Shown: piece by piece, positions 9,746 through 18,358 of the stretch | How the letters are laid out: every line of letters begins with the position of its first letter | Position numbering within the stretch: the first letter of the stretch is position 1 | DNA from: Sphingomonas sp. Leaf67 | GTDB lineage: Bacteria > Pseudomonadota > Alphaproteobacteria > Sphingomonadales > Sphingomonadaceae | Length of the DNA: 64,000 nucleotides | Direction: 5' to 3' | Assembly: GCF_001421965.1 (NCBI RefSeq) | Contig: NZ_LMLP01000021.1 | Span: 1 to 64,000 of the forward strand | Notes under the pieces: model-generated | Database searches by the model: none | What the model saw: the letters and a program-made list of their open reading frames with translations, nothing else | Told to the model about the DNA's origin: nothing | Made by a program: the position numbers and the translations under genes

Positions 9746-9760
9746 GGGGCTGGCTGTCGC

Positions 9761-10060
9761 TCAGCGGTCTTGTGATGCCTGGTCTCGCCATGCGCCGTTG
9801 CGATAAGGCTCGGGCAGTTTGTCTTCCCAAGGATCGAAGCCGAGCGCTTCCAGCTGATCGAACCAGCGATCCCGTTGAGATGGTGGAAGTTTTACGCCAC
9901 ACCATGGGCAGAAGAATAGCGTTTGTCTGGCCTTGCCCGCAGGAATCCAATATTCGTCAAACCGCGAATCATAGCGAACGGAACCCCAGCCATTTTGCGA
10001 ATGCTGATCCATATGGTTCGCGTCGGTTGCGGCATCGTTGCGGTTACGGTCGCGGTTCAT
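9761..10060 (-). CDS. Small CPWCG-motif protein (DUF6980-like)
   Basis: A 99-residue soluble protein. The C-terminal half reads LFFCPWCGVKLPPSQRDRWF followed by DQLEALGFDPWED, a pattern I associate with a small uncharacterised family (DUF6980-like) with a CxxC zinc-knuckle. Function unknown. The start is uncertain: ATG at 10060 (AAAGG upstream, spacing somewhat long), 10102 or 10012 are possible. It lies convergent with malate synthase G and just downstream of plsC. Confidence 0.65.
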   Translation of the reverse strand: MNRDRNRNDAATDANHMDQHSQNGWGSVRYDSRFDEYWIPAGKARQTLFFCPWCGVKLPPSQRDRWFDQLEALGFDPWEDKLPEPYRNGAWRDQASQDR

Positions 10061-10108
10061 GCGGCATGATAACCTTTCCGAGAAAGTGCGCAAACTGCCC
10101 ACAGGACA

Positions 10109-10804
10109 CTATCCCGCCGCAGGCTCCAGCGCATTGATCGCGGCATGGACCCGCGCCTCGATCTCCTCGCGCGGCAGGCCGGGGGGGATCGGATCGAGGA
10201 AGCGGATGGTGATGATGCCCGGCCGGTTGGGGCCGGGGCGTCGCATGCAGTGGCCGCTGTCGAGCGCGACCGGGACGACGGCCATGTTGAGCGCCTTGTA
10301 CAGCCCGGCGAACCCCGAGCGGAGCGGCGGGGCTTCGCCGACGGGGACCCGCGTGCCTTCGGGAAAGATCAGGACCGAGCGGTTCTGCTTCCGTGCGACG
10401 GCGGCTTCCTTCAGCATCTGGCGCAGCGCCTTGGACGACGCATCGCGGTCGACGCCGATCGCACCATAGGCACGGGCGGTGCGGCCCCAGAAGGGCATGT
10501 CGATCAGCTCGCGCTTCATCACGATCAGCGGGCCGTCGATCCGCTGCGCCATCTCCAGCGTCTCGAACATCGCCTGATGCTTGACCGCGAACAGATAGGT
10601 GCCGGGCGGTCGCACCCCCTCCACCCGGACGCGCACGCCCAATATCCAGCGGGCGAGGAAGCGGTGGGTGGCGATCCAGACATGGGCGTGGACGTGCATC
10701 GCCCGCTGCCCGAACCATGCCGAGACCGGCGCGCTCAGCACGATCGGCCCCGACGCGGCGTAGAACAGGATGCGGAACACCCACGTGCGAATCCACGCGA
10801 TCAC
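10109..10804 (-). CDS. plsC: 1-Acyl-sn-glycerol-3-phosphate acyltransferase
   Basis: A 231-residue PlsC/LPLAT-family membrane-associated acyltransferase that makes phosphatidic acid from lysophosphatidic acid. Block I is KHQAMFETLE (the family HX4D is here HQAMFE), block III is FPEGTRVPVG, and a hydrophobic N-terminal segment (residues 8-30) anchors it. The start is GTG at 10804, overlapping the ydcF stop in GTGA. It is the last gene of the ftsE-ftsX-ydcF-plsC run. The Glu in place of the block I Asp is worth noting but occurs in related enzymes. Confidence 0.9.
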   Translation of the reverse strand: MIAWIRTWVFRILFYAASGPIVLSAPVSAWFGQRAMHVHAHVWIATHRFLARWILGVRVRVEGVRPPGTYLFAVKHQAMFETLEMAQRIDGPLIVMKRELIDMPFWGRTARAYGAIGVDRDASSKALRQMLKEAAVARKQNRSVLIFPEGTRVPVGEAPPLRSGFAGLYKALNMAVVPVALDSGHCMRRPGPNRPGIITIRFLDPIPPGLPREEIEARVHAAINALEPAAG

Positions 10805-11340
10805 AGATCGATTCCCAGCCGCATCACTACGCCCCGCACCAGATATTTGTTATATTCGCCGAACAGCAGCGCGAAGCCCGGATGGCCGGTCACCGGATCG
10901 CGCACGATCTCGACTGAATTGCCCAGCGCGTGGCGCAGCTCCATCGTCGCGCGCGCCATATGCCAGTTCGACGTGACCAGCCGGATCGAGCGATAGCGGT
11001 TGCGGCGGACCCATAAGGCGGTTTCGTCGGCATTGGAGCGGGTGTCGACCGCTTCCTTGCCCAGATCGACGCAGCAGCGGAACAACGCACGCGGCGCATC
11101 GATCGCCGCGGCCAGTTCGCGCGGGCGGACATCGGGGTCGACGCCGGTGATGAGCATCCGCCGCGCCTGACCCGCCGCCAGCACCGCCAGCCCGCGTTCG
11201 ATCCGGCCCGATCCGCCGGTCGGCACCACGACGCCGTCGGTCCGCTGTTGCAGGGGGCCGGGCTGTGGCAGCGTCACCGCGAACAGCGCGAAGCCGAGCG
11301 CATAAAGCAGCAGCGCGACCGAGAAGAGCCGGCCCATCAC
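10801..11340 (-). CDS. YdcF/SanA-type (DUF218) envelope protein
   Basis: A 179-residue protein with an N-terminal transmembrane segment (residues 5-22) and a DUF218 domain (VVVPTGGSGRIERGLAVLAAG ... LITGV; later TRSNADETALWV and LVTSNWHMARA). The family is linked to cell-envelope functions, but the reaction is unknown. Either GTG 11340 or ATG 11337 starts it; both overlap the ftsX stop, showing translational coupling. It sits between ftsX and plsC. Confidence 0.85.
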   Translation of the reverse strand: MMGRLFSVALLLYALGFALFAVTLPQPGPLQQRTDGVVVPTGGSGRIERGLAVLAAGQARRMLITGVDPDVRPRELAAAIDAPRALFRCCVDLGKEAVDTRSNADETALWVRRNRYRSIRLVTSNWHMARATMELRHALGNSVEIVRDPVTGHPGFALLFGEYNKYLVRGVVMRLGIDL

Positions 11341-12218
11341 AACACCCGCGCCAGCCGCCGCAGCACCGCGATCCGCGCGGCGAACATGGCGAGCAGGGTG
11401 AAGGCGACCGGCAGGACGGCGATGACCAACCAGTCGAGCGGCAGCAGCGAAACGCCGTCGGCCAGCTGAGAGTCGAGCGTCGCCATCCGCTGTCCCAGCA
11501 ACGCCACCAGCAGCCCGCCGGCCAGCGCGCCGATCAGCCCGCCGGTCAGCGTATCCTGCCCGATGCGCCGCTGGAACAGGCGGGCGATCTGAAGGTCGGT
11601 CGAACCCAGCATATGCAGGATGTCGATCGTTCCGCGATGGGTATCAAGCCCTGCACGGGCCACCAGCAGGACGACCGCCGCCGTGGCGCTCGCCATCACC
11701 ATCACCAGCCCGAGCGCGGTCCAGCCGAGTGCCGCCACGAAGGCGCGGACCGGGGCCAGCCACGTTGCATGACGATCGACGCGGATGCCGTCGCCGACCG
11801 CCTTCGCCAGCGCATCGACCCGGGCGACGGTGGCGTCGTCGCCGCTGCGCAGGTCGACATCGACCATCGCCGGCATCGGCAGGTCGGCGTCGAGCCCCGC
11901 CTCGCCCAGCCACGGTTCGAGCAGTTCGGCGAGACGGGCGCGGTCGACCTCGTTCGCGCGGGCGACGTCGGCGGAACGGCGCAACCGGCCGAGCAGCGCG
12001 GCGGTGACCGCGTCGCGGCGGGCGGCGTCGCCCTCGATCACCTGGACCGTCACCCGCGCGGCGAGTTGCCGGTCGAGCGCGCGCCCCGCACCCTGCGTCG
12101 ACAGGCCGAGCGCGGCGCTGAGCGTCGTCAGGAAGATCATGATCGCCATGATCCACACCATCGCCCGTCGCCCCTGTCGGTCGTCGAGCAGCGGTTGCAC
12201 GGCCGCGCGCCCGATCAT
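11337..12218 (-). CDS. ftsX: Cell division protein FtsX (ABC permease)
   Basis: A 293-residue permease partner of FtsE; FtsEX controls septal peptidoglycan hydrolases and divisome activation at the inner membrane. It has the FtsX layout: a membrane segment at residues 20-43, a periplasmic domain (about 45-160), then three membrane segments near 170-195, 220-245 and 260-285. ATG at 12218 overlaps the ftsE stop as ATGA. The sequence is divergent, as is usual for this family, so the assignment leans on the neighbour. Confidence 0.9.
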   Translation of the reverse strand: MIGRAAVQPLLDDRQGRRAMVWIMAIMIFLTTLSAALGLSTQGAGRALDRQLAARVTVQVIEGDAARRDAVTAALLGRLRRSADVARANEVDRARLAELLEPWLGEAGLDADLPMPAMVDVDLRSGDDATVARVDALAKAVGDGIRVDRHATWLAPVRAFVAALGWTALGLVMVMASATAAVVLLVARAGLDTHRGTIDILHMLGSTDLQIARLFQRRIGQDTLTGGLIGALAGGLLVALLGQRMATLDSQLADGVSLLPLDWLVIAVLPVAFTLLAMFAARIAVLRRLARVL

Positions 12219-12895
12219 GCAGCGTCCGTGTCGGCGAGCAGCCGTCCGGCATCCAGCTGCATCACCAGCGCATCGGGGACGCGATGGAGCAGGTGATGGT
12301 CGTGGGTCGCCATGACGACGGTGGTACCCAGCCGGTTGAGCGACGCGAACAGCTTCAGCAGGCGTTCGGCCATGATCGGATCGACGTTGCCGGTCGGTTC
12401 GTCGGCGACGAGGATTTCGGGGCGGGTGATGACTGCACGGGCGATGGCTACGCGCTGCTGCTCGCCACCCGACAGCGTTGGCGGGCGGGCATCGGCGCGA
12501 TCGGTCAGCCCGACCCATGCCAGCATCTCGGCGACCGGCCCGGCCAGTTCGTCCTCGGGCATGCCGGCGACGCGGAGCGGCAGCGCGATATTGTCGCGGG
12601 CGGAGAGATGCGGGACCAGCCGGAAATCCTGAAACACCACCCCGATCCGCCGCCGGAACCCGGGCAGGCGTTCGCGCGGCGACAACACCATATCCTCGCC
12701 GAACAGCCGGATCACGCCGCGGCTCGGCCGCTGTGCCAGATAGAGCAGGCGCAACAAGGAGGTCTTGCCCGCACCCGATGCGCCGAGCAGGAAATGGAAC
12801 GTGCCTTCGCGGAGCGTAAAGCTGAGATCGCTCAGCGTTTCCGGCCCGTGACCATAGCGAAGGCCGACATTCTCGAACTGAACGATACTGGCCAC
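12215..12895 (-). CDS. ftsE: Cell division ATP-binding protein FtsE
   Basis: A 226-residue ABC ATPase. Walker A is GASGAGKTSL, the signature is LSGGEQQRVAIARA, Walker B is ILVADEPTGNVD, followed by the switch His in MATHDHHLL. It energises FtsX in the divisome. The GTG at 12895 is chosen because homologues start here (VASIVQFENVGLRY) and AAGGG lies upstream; the frame is open far beyond but has no conserved content. Confidence 0.95.
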   Translation of the reverse strand: MASIVQFENVGLRYGHGPETLSDLSFTLREGTFHFLLGASGAGKTSLLRLLYLAQRPSRGVIRLFGEDMVLSPRERLPGFRRRIGVVFQDFRLVPHLSARDNIALPLRVAGMPEDELAGPVAEMLAWVGLTDRADARPPTLSGGEQQRVAIARAVITRPEILVADEPTGNVDPIMAERLLKLFASLNRLGTTVVMATHDHHLLHRVPDALVMQLDAGRLLADTDAA

Positions 12896-13084
12896 GTGCG
12901 CCCTTGGATTCCGCCGGTCGTCCCTGCCAATCGCACATGGGGGCGTTTGTCTCAAGCCGGGCAACATCGCGCCTTGCCCGGATGGCGTCGGGGACGTAGA
13001 TTCAGCGCTTGATTTCAAGGCGCGCCCGGTTCGCCCCGCATCAGCGGTGGCGCGGCGCGGCTCATGCAGGGGGCAGGGGACGTA

Positions 13085-13924
13085 ATGATCCTCGAATGTA
13101 CGCAATGCCATATGCGCTATCTGGTCGCCGATTCGGCGATCGGACCCGCGGGGCGCACGGTTCGTTGCGCAGGGTGCCGGCATAGCTGGTTCCAGCCGCC
13201 GGCGATGGTCGATCTGGGCCATGGTCCGCGCGAGACGCCGCCGCCGGCCGAGCCGGTGCGCGTGCCGCAGCCGGTGGTCGCCGATGCCGTGTCCGACATG
13301 CCGCGTGCCGCCCCGGCCGGCGACTATGCTCCGGCGGCACCGGTCTTCGCCGAAGCCGCCTATGCCGCCGATGTGGCGCGGCCGTTGCGGGCGCGCACCG
13401 CCGAACCGGCGCGGCGCTATATCGACCCCGATGCCGAACGGGCCGAGCGTGGCGAGACGGTCAGCGCCTTTGCCCATCAGCCGCCCTTCGTACCGCGCCG
13501 CAATCCCGCGCGCCGTCGCACCGCGATCGCGGTGGCCGCCGGCGTCGCGATGCTCGCCGCGACGGGGGCGATCCTGTACACGGGCACGCCGGGCATCGCC
13601 GAACAACTGGGCCTGCCGATCGCGACCAATGCCGATGCGGCGCTGAAATTCGCCATCAACACCCCCGAACGGCGGCTGTTGTCGAGCGGCAACGAATTGT
13701 TCGCGGTCTCGGGCAAGATCATCAATGAAACCGGCAGCCGCCAGCGAATCCCCGATATTCGTGCGGTGCTGAAGGACGATCAGGATCGCAGCGTCTATAG
13801 CTGGACAATCAAGCCGCAGACGCGGGCGATCGGACCGAGCGGCAGCCTGAGTTTCAACAGCGCGGCGCTGGATGTTCCGGCCAATGCGAAGGAACTCGAA
13901 CTGAGCTTCGCGTCGGGACTGTAG
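13085..13924 (+). CDS. MJ0042-type zinc-ribbon membrane protein
   Basis: A 279-residue protein. Residues 1-37 form an MJ0042-type zinc finger (CTQCHMRYLV ... VRCAGCRHSW, two CxxC pairs). A Pro/Ala-rich linker follows, then one transmembrane segment around residues 143-165 and a C-terminal domain like the DUF3426 region (GKIINETGSRQRIPDIRAVL). Such proteins are common next to ftsE in alphaproteobacteria; no function is established. ATG at 13085 follows AGGGGAC; an in-frame ATG at 13064 is less likely. Divergent from ftsE. Confidence 0.85.
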   Translation: MILECTQCHMRYLVADSAIGPAGRTVRCAGCRHSWFQPPAMVDLGHGPRETPPPAEPVRVPQPVVADAVSDMPRAAPAGDYAPAAPVFAEAAYAADVARPLRARTAEPARRYIDPDAERAERGETVSAFAHQPPFVPRRNPARRRTAIAVAAGVAMLAATGAILYTGTPGIAEQLGLPIATNADAALKFAINTPERRLLSSGNELFAVSGKIINETGSRQRIPDIRAVLKDDQDRSVYSWTIKPQTRAIGPSGSLSFNSAALDVPANAKELELSFASGL

Positions 13925-14000
13925 GCGGCGAGGCGAGCGGCGGGGTCGTGGTGAGTAGGCAAGAGGCTGTTTGAAAACTCGCGGTAGAGCGAGTTTCGCA

Positions 14001-14081
14001 GGCGGTACCGGCCCGTTCCCCCTCCCGGCCACCCACACGGTATTTTAATGGGTGGCCGGGAGGGGGAGCGGGCCGGTACCG
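14001..14081. repeat. Long hairpin repeat, copy A
   Basis: Arms 14001-14034 and 14048-14081 are inverted repeats with one mismatch in 34 bases; the loop reads CACGGTATTTTAA. The arms contain GCGGTACCGGCCCG and CCCGGCCACCCA. Two further copies occur at 27506-27586 and 37764-37843. An outer, weaker inverted repeat (TTTGAAAA ... TTTTTCAAA) surrounds it, so the whole unit may span about 13970-14110. It separates the zinc-ribbon gene from hisC. Confidence 0.85.
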
Positions 14082-14180
14082 CAAAAATGCGCCACCGCAT
14101 TTTTCAAACGGACTCCAAGACCGCCCGCCACCCATGACCGATGCCTTGCGTTCGGCGGCGGCATTTGCCAGTGCCGCACC

Positions 14181-15275
14181 ATGAACGCGCCTGCTCCCAA
14201 GCCCTGGATCCTCGACATCGCTCCCTATGTTCCCGGCCGGTCGAAGACCGACGACGGGCGGCAGGTGGCGAAATTGTCGTCGAACGAAAACCCGCTCGGC
14301 ACCTCCCCCCATGCCCGCGCGGCCTTTGCCACCGCCGACCGCAGCCTCGAACGCTATCCCGACGCCGGGGCGGCCGATCTGCGCGCGGCGATCGGGCAGG
14401 CGCACGGGCTGGACCCGGCCCGGATCATCTATGGCACCGGGTCGGACGAAGTGCTGCATCTGGCGGCCGGGGCCTATGCGGGTCAGGGCGACGAGGTGAT
14501 TTTCGTCCGATACGGCTTTGCGGTCTATGAGATCGCGGCGCGGCGGGTCGGCGCGACGCCGGTAATCGCACCCGACAAGGACCATGCAACGGACGTCGAC
14601 GCGATCCTCGCCTGCGTGACCGATCGGACCCGCGTGGTGTTCGTGGCCAATCCCAACAATCCGACCGGCACCTTTTCCCCCCGGTCGGAAATCGCCCGGC
14701 TGCATGCGGGCCTGCCGTCCGACGTGCTGCTGGTCCTCGATCAGGCCTATGCCGAATATCTCGACGCGGCCGAGGACGATCACGGGCTGGAACTGGCGAG
14801 GACGCAGCCGAACGTGCTGATCACGCGCACCTTTTCGAAGATCCACGGCCTTGCCGCCGAACGGATCGGATGGGGCTATGGTTCGGCGGAGGCGATCGAT
14901 GCGATGCACCGCATCCGCGCACCGTTCAACGTGACCACCGCCGGGCAGCAGGCGGCAATCGCCGCGATCCGCGACAAGGGGTTCGTCGAGGCGAGCCGCG
15001 AACATAACCGCCAGTGGCGGACGTGGTTCGAGGGCGAGATCGCGGCGATGGGCAATGCGGGCCTGCGCGCGGTGCCGTCCAAGGCCAATTTCGTGCTGGT
15101 GCTGTTCGACGGGCCGGTCGGCGCGGGTGATGCGTATCAGGCGTTGATGGACCGGGGCTTCATCGTCCGCTGGCTGCCCGGACAGGGGCTGGCCAATGGC
15201 CTGCGCATCTCGATCGGGACCGAGGCGGAGGTGCGCGGCGTCGCCGCTGCCCTGCGCGAGATCGTGGGCGGCTGA
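14181..15275 (+). CDS. hisC: Histidinol-phosphate / aromatic aminotransferase
   Basis: A 364-residue fold-type I PLP aminotransferase. The cofactor lysine is in [16 protein letters not shown], the PLP-binding NPNNPTGT and DQAYAEY motifs are present, and the N-terminal [12 protein letters not shown] is typical of HisC. The stop overlaps the start of the prephenate dehydrogenase gene (TGATG). Because it is coupled to tyrA and not to his genes, I infer it works as the aromatic aminotransferase of tyrosine/phenylalanine synthesis, possibly also in histidine synthesis. Confidence 0.92.
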   Translation: MNAPAPKPWILDIAPYVPGRSKTDDGRQVAKLSSNENPLGTSPHARAAFATADRSLERYPDAGAADLRAAIGQAHGLDPARIIYGTGSDEVLHLAAGAYAGQGDEVIFVRYGFAVYEIAARRVGATPVIAPDKDHATDVDAILACVTDRTRVVFVANPNNPTGTFSPRSEIARLHAGLPSDVLLVLDQAYAEYLDAAEDDHGLELARTQPNVLITRTFSKIHGLAAERIGWGYGSAEAIDAMHRIRAPFNVTTAGQQAAIAAIRDKGFVEASREHNRQWRTWFEGEIAAMGNAGLRAVPSKANFVLVLFDGPVGAGDAYQALMDRGFIVRWLPGQGLANGLRISIGTEAEVRGVAAALREIVGG

Positions 15276-16183
15276 TGCTGCCCTTTTCCCGCGTCGCCAT
15301 CATCGGGCTGGGGCTGATCGGATCGTCGATCGCGCGGGCGGTGCGCGCCGAGATGCCGACGGTGCGGCTGACCGGGCATGACGCGTCGGCGGAAGCGCGC
15401 GAGCAGGTGCGGGCACTGGGGATCGTCGACGACTGCACCGACCATGCCGGCGCGGCGGTGATCGATGCCGATCTGGTCATCCTATGCGTGCCGGTCGGGG
15501 CAATCGGTGCGGTCGCCGCCGAGATCGCCGAAGACCTGCCGGCAGGCGCGATCGTCAGCGATGTCGGATCGAGCAAGGCCGGGGTCGCCGCCGCCTTTGC
15601 CGAGGTGTTGCCGGGCGTGATGGTCGTCCCGGCGCATCCGGTGGCGGGGACCGAGCGCAGCGGGCCGGATGCGGGCTTCGCGACGCTGTTCCGGGGGCGG
15701 TGGTGTATCCTGACCCCGGCGGCCGATGCCGATCCGATCGCGGTCGAGCGGGTCGCCGAGTTCTGGCGACGGCTGGGTGCCGAGATCGACACGATGGATG
15801 CGGCGCATCATGATCTGGTGCTGGCGGTAACCAGCCATTTGCCGCACCTGATCGCCTATACCATCGTCGGCACCGCGTCCGACCTCGAAACGGTGACGCA
15901 GAGCGAGGTCATCAAATATTCGGCGGGTGGGTTCCGCGACTTCACCCGCATCGCCGCGTCGGACCCGACGATGTGGCGCGACGTGTTCCTCGCGAACAAG
16001 GACGCGGTGCTGGCGATGCTCCAGCGTTTTTCGGAGGACCTGTCGGCGCTGCAACGGGCGATCCGGTGGGACAAGGGCGACGAGCTGTTCGACCTGTTCA
16101 CCCGGACCCGCGCGATCCGGCGGTCGATCGTCGAGCAGGGGCAGGACGACGCCCGCGAGGATTTCGGGCGCGATCACGGGTAA
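15275..16183 (+). CDS. tyrA: Prephenate/arogenate dehydrogenase
   Basis: A 302-residue NAD(P)-dependent dehydrogenase for tyrosine synthesis. The Rossmann motif GLGLIGSSIARA is at residues 11-22; SDVGSSKAGV and HPVAGTERSGPDAG are the substrate-site blocks, and LAVTSHLPHLIAYT is the helical domain with the conserved His. No ACT or chorismate mutase domain is attached. It is translationally coupled to hisC. Substrate preference (prephenate or arogenate) cannot be read from the sequence. Confidence 0.92.
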   Translation: MLPFSRVAIIGLGLIGSSIARAVRAEMPTVRLTGHDASAEAREQVRALGIVDDCTDHAGAAVIDADLVILCVPVGAIGAVAAEIAEDLPAGAIVSDVGSSKAGVAAAFAEVLPGVMVVPAHPVAGTERSGPDAGFATLFRGRWCILTPAADADPIAVERVAEFWRRLGAEIDTMDAAHHDLVLAVTSHLPHLIAYTIVGTASDLETVTQSEVIKYSAGGFRDFTRIAASDPTMWRDVFLANKDAVLAMLQRFSEDLSALQRAIRWDKGDELFDLFTRTRAIRRSIVEQGQDDAREDFGRDHG

Positions 16184-16191
16184 TCCCCCCG

Positions 16192-16219
16192 TCATCCCGG
16201 CCGGTGCCGGGATGACGGT
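16192..16219. repeat. REP-type hairpin between convergent tyrA and the CocE hydrolase
   Basis: GTCATCCCGGC-cggt-GCCGGGATGAC is a strong stem directly after tyrA and before the convergent stop of the hydrolase. There is no T-run on either side, so it is a REP element that may act as mRNA 3'-end stabiliser more than as an intrinsic terminator. Confidence 0.6.
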
Positions 16220-16227
16220 GTGCGGGG

Positions 16228-18165
16228 TTACTTCGTCAGCGCCATTGGCACCACTGGCAGCCACACCGCGCTCGGGCTGTTGCCGCCGCGTTCGATCGTT
16301 ACCGTCGCCTTCTTGTACGCGTCCTTGGGCGCGGTGAAGATGTTCGGGACATAGGTTTGCGGGTTGCGGTCGTAGAGCGGGAAGAGCGACGACTGCACCT
16401 GCACCATGATGCGGTGACCCGGCTGGAACACATGGTTCACCGTCGGCAGTCGGAAGCGATAGCGCTGCGTCCTGTTCGCCGGGATCGCCGAGGGCTTGGC
16501 GAAATCGTTGCGATAGCGGCCGCGGAAGATGTCGAGGCTGATCGGTAGCTGATACCCGCCCATCGCCGGTTCGCCGGGCACGACGTCGGGATAGACGTCG
16601 ATGACCTTCACCACGAAATCGCCGTCGGTGCCGGTCGTTTTCGCAAAGATGTCGGCGATCGGCGCGCCCGATACCTTGACCGGCTGGGTCAGGACCGGGG
16701 TCTGGTAGGTCATGACGTCGGTACGGCCATCGGCATGGCGCTGGTCGCTGACCAGCCACGCCTTCCACCGGCCGTCGTCGAAATTGACCGGGCGCGACAG
16801 GTGCGGAACCGGCTTCGCGGGGTCGGAGACATAGCTGTCGCCGCCGGGTTTGGCAGGTGCGAAGCCGAGGTCGCCATCCCCGCCCAGATAGATCGGTTTG
16901 AGCGGCGCGGCGCAGCCCGTCTCGCAGGCGAGCGGCCAGCCCGGCAGTTCGTCCCAGTGGTTCTCACCGGTATTGTAGATCAGCGCTTGTGGCGGGGTGA
17001 AGGCGGGGCGGCCGTCGCGCAGATACTGGTCGAAGAACGGGAACAGATACTTTTCGCGCCATTGCAGCGCGGTATCGCCGTTGAACTTCAGGTCGCCCAG
17101 CGTCGAGCCGTCGTAGTTGGCGCCGCTGTGCCGCCAGGGTCCCATGACGAGGAAGTTGTTGCCGCCCTTGCCCTTCGCCTTCAGCGCCTCCCACGCGGTG
17201 ATCGCGCCGTACATATCCTCCTGATCCCACAGCCCCTGTTCCCACATGGTCGGAACGTTGGAGGGGTTGGCGGCGAGCAGCTTGTCGAGCGCCTGCCCCT
17301 GCCAATAGGCGTCGTAGGACGGGTGCGCAACGAAGCGCTGCCAGAAGGGAAGCTGGGCATAGCCCGACGCCTTGGCCCAGTCGTTCGCCGAGCCGACGTT
17401 CCGGAACTGGTCGTAATCGTCGTAGGTGGTCGACGGCGGGGCGGCACCGGCACCCTTGTAGCCGGTCTGGCTGCCGATCCAGCCGATATTGGCGAGGCGG
17501 AACGCGCCGTAATGGAACCAGTCGTCGCCCATCCAGCCGTCGATCATCGGGCTTTCGGGTGCTGCGACCTTCAGCGCGGGATGGGGGGCGAGCAGCGCCA
17601 TGACGACGGTGAAGCCTTCGTAGGACGAGCCGAGCATACCGACGCGGCCGTTGCTTTCGGGCAGGTTCGCCTTGTTCGCCAGCCAGTCGATCGTATCATA
17701 GGCGTCGGTGACATGATCGACGTCGGTCGGGTTGAGGGGGCCGCGTACCGGGCGGGTGACGACATACTCGCCCTCCGACCCGTATTTGCCGCGAATGTCT
17801 TGGAACACGCGGATATAGCCGGCGCGGGTAAAGACCTCGTCGCCCTGCGGCAGCGTCGCGACATAGCTGGTGCTGTCGGCGCGGGCGACGCGGCCCGACG
17901 CGTTATAAGGGGTGCGGGTCAGGAGGATCGGGGCGTTCACCGCGCCCTTCGGGATCATGATGACCGTGTGCAGCTTCACCCCGTCGCGCATCGGGACCAT
18001 CACTTCGCGCTTCACATAGTCGTATTTATCGGTCGGCGGCACGAAGTTCGCCGGAATGTCGCCCTTGGCCGGCCAGATGTCGTGGCCGGGGGTGGCAGTC
18101 TGCGCGGCGAGCGACGACGCGCCGAGGGCAAGGGTGCAGGCAAGGAGAAGCGGGCGGATACGCAT
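16228..18165 (-). CDS. Secreted CocE/NonD-family hydrolase
   Basis: A 645-residue alpha/beta hydrolase of the X-Pro dipeptidyl-peptidase/cocaine esterase/glutaryl acylase group. The first 21 residues (RIRPLLLACTLALGASSLAA) are a Sec signal peptide, so it is periplasmic or exported. The nucleophile Ser is in GMLGSSYEGF (about residue 180), the His region is FLVMGPWRHSGAN, and the C-terminal jelly-roll domain begins near residue 430. Substrate cannot be told: esters or acylated amines/peptides are all known for the family. The ATG at 18165 has AGGAGT upstream. Confidence 0.9.
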   Translation of the reverse strand: MRIRPLLLACTLALGASSLAAQTATPGHDIWPAKGDIPANFVPPTDKYDYVKREVMVPMRDGVKLHTVIMIPKGAVNAPILLTRTPYNASGRVARADSTSYVATLPQGDEVFTRAGYIRVFQDIRGKYGSEGEYVVTRPVRGPLNPTDVDHVTDAYDTIDWLANKANLPESNGRVGMLGSSYEGFTVVMALLAPHPALKVAAPESPMIDGWMGDDWFHYGAFRLANIGWIGSQTGYKGAGAAPPSTTYDDYDQFRNVGSANDWAKASGYAQLPFWQRFVAHPSYDAYWQGQALDKLLAANPSNVPTMWEQGLWDQEDMYGAITAWEALKAKGKGGNNFLVMGPWRHSGANYDGSTLGDLKFNGDTALQWREKYLFPFFDQYLRDGRPAFTPPQALIYNTGENHWDELPGWPLACETGCAAPLKPIYLGGDGDLGFAPAKPGGDSYVSDPAKPVPHLSRPVNFDDGRWKAWLVSDQRHADGRTDVMTYQTPVLTQPVKVSGAPIADIFAKTTGTDGDFVVKVIDVYPDVVPGEPAMGGYQLPISLDIFRGRYRNDFAKPSAIPANRTQRYRFRLPTVNHVFQPGHRIMVQVQSSLFPLYDRNPQTYVPNIFTAPKDAYKKATVTIERGGNSPSAVWLPVVPMALTK

Positions 18166-18358
18166 GGGAACGAGGACTCCTGACCGATCGCCGGGCGGCG
18201 ATGCGATGATGTCACATCGTTCGGCGGACCGCGGGGGAAGTCAACATCCCCGACCGGCATATCCGCGCCAAAGGTCACAAAGGTCACACTCGCGCGCCAT
18301 TCGTGCGACGCAGTGCTGCATCCGGTGGCGGAGCGACGGCCCCACCACCGGACCGGGG

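Noticed and set aside
12896..14038. Upstream extension of ftsE
   Set aside because: It is antisense to the zinc-ribbon gene and not FtsE-like; homologues start at the GTG at 12895.
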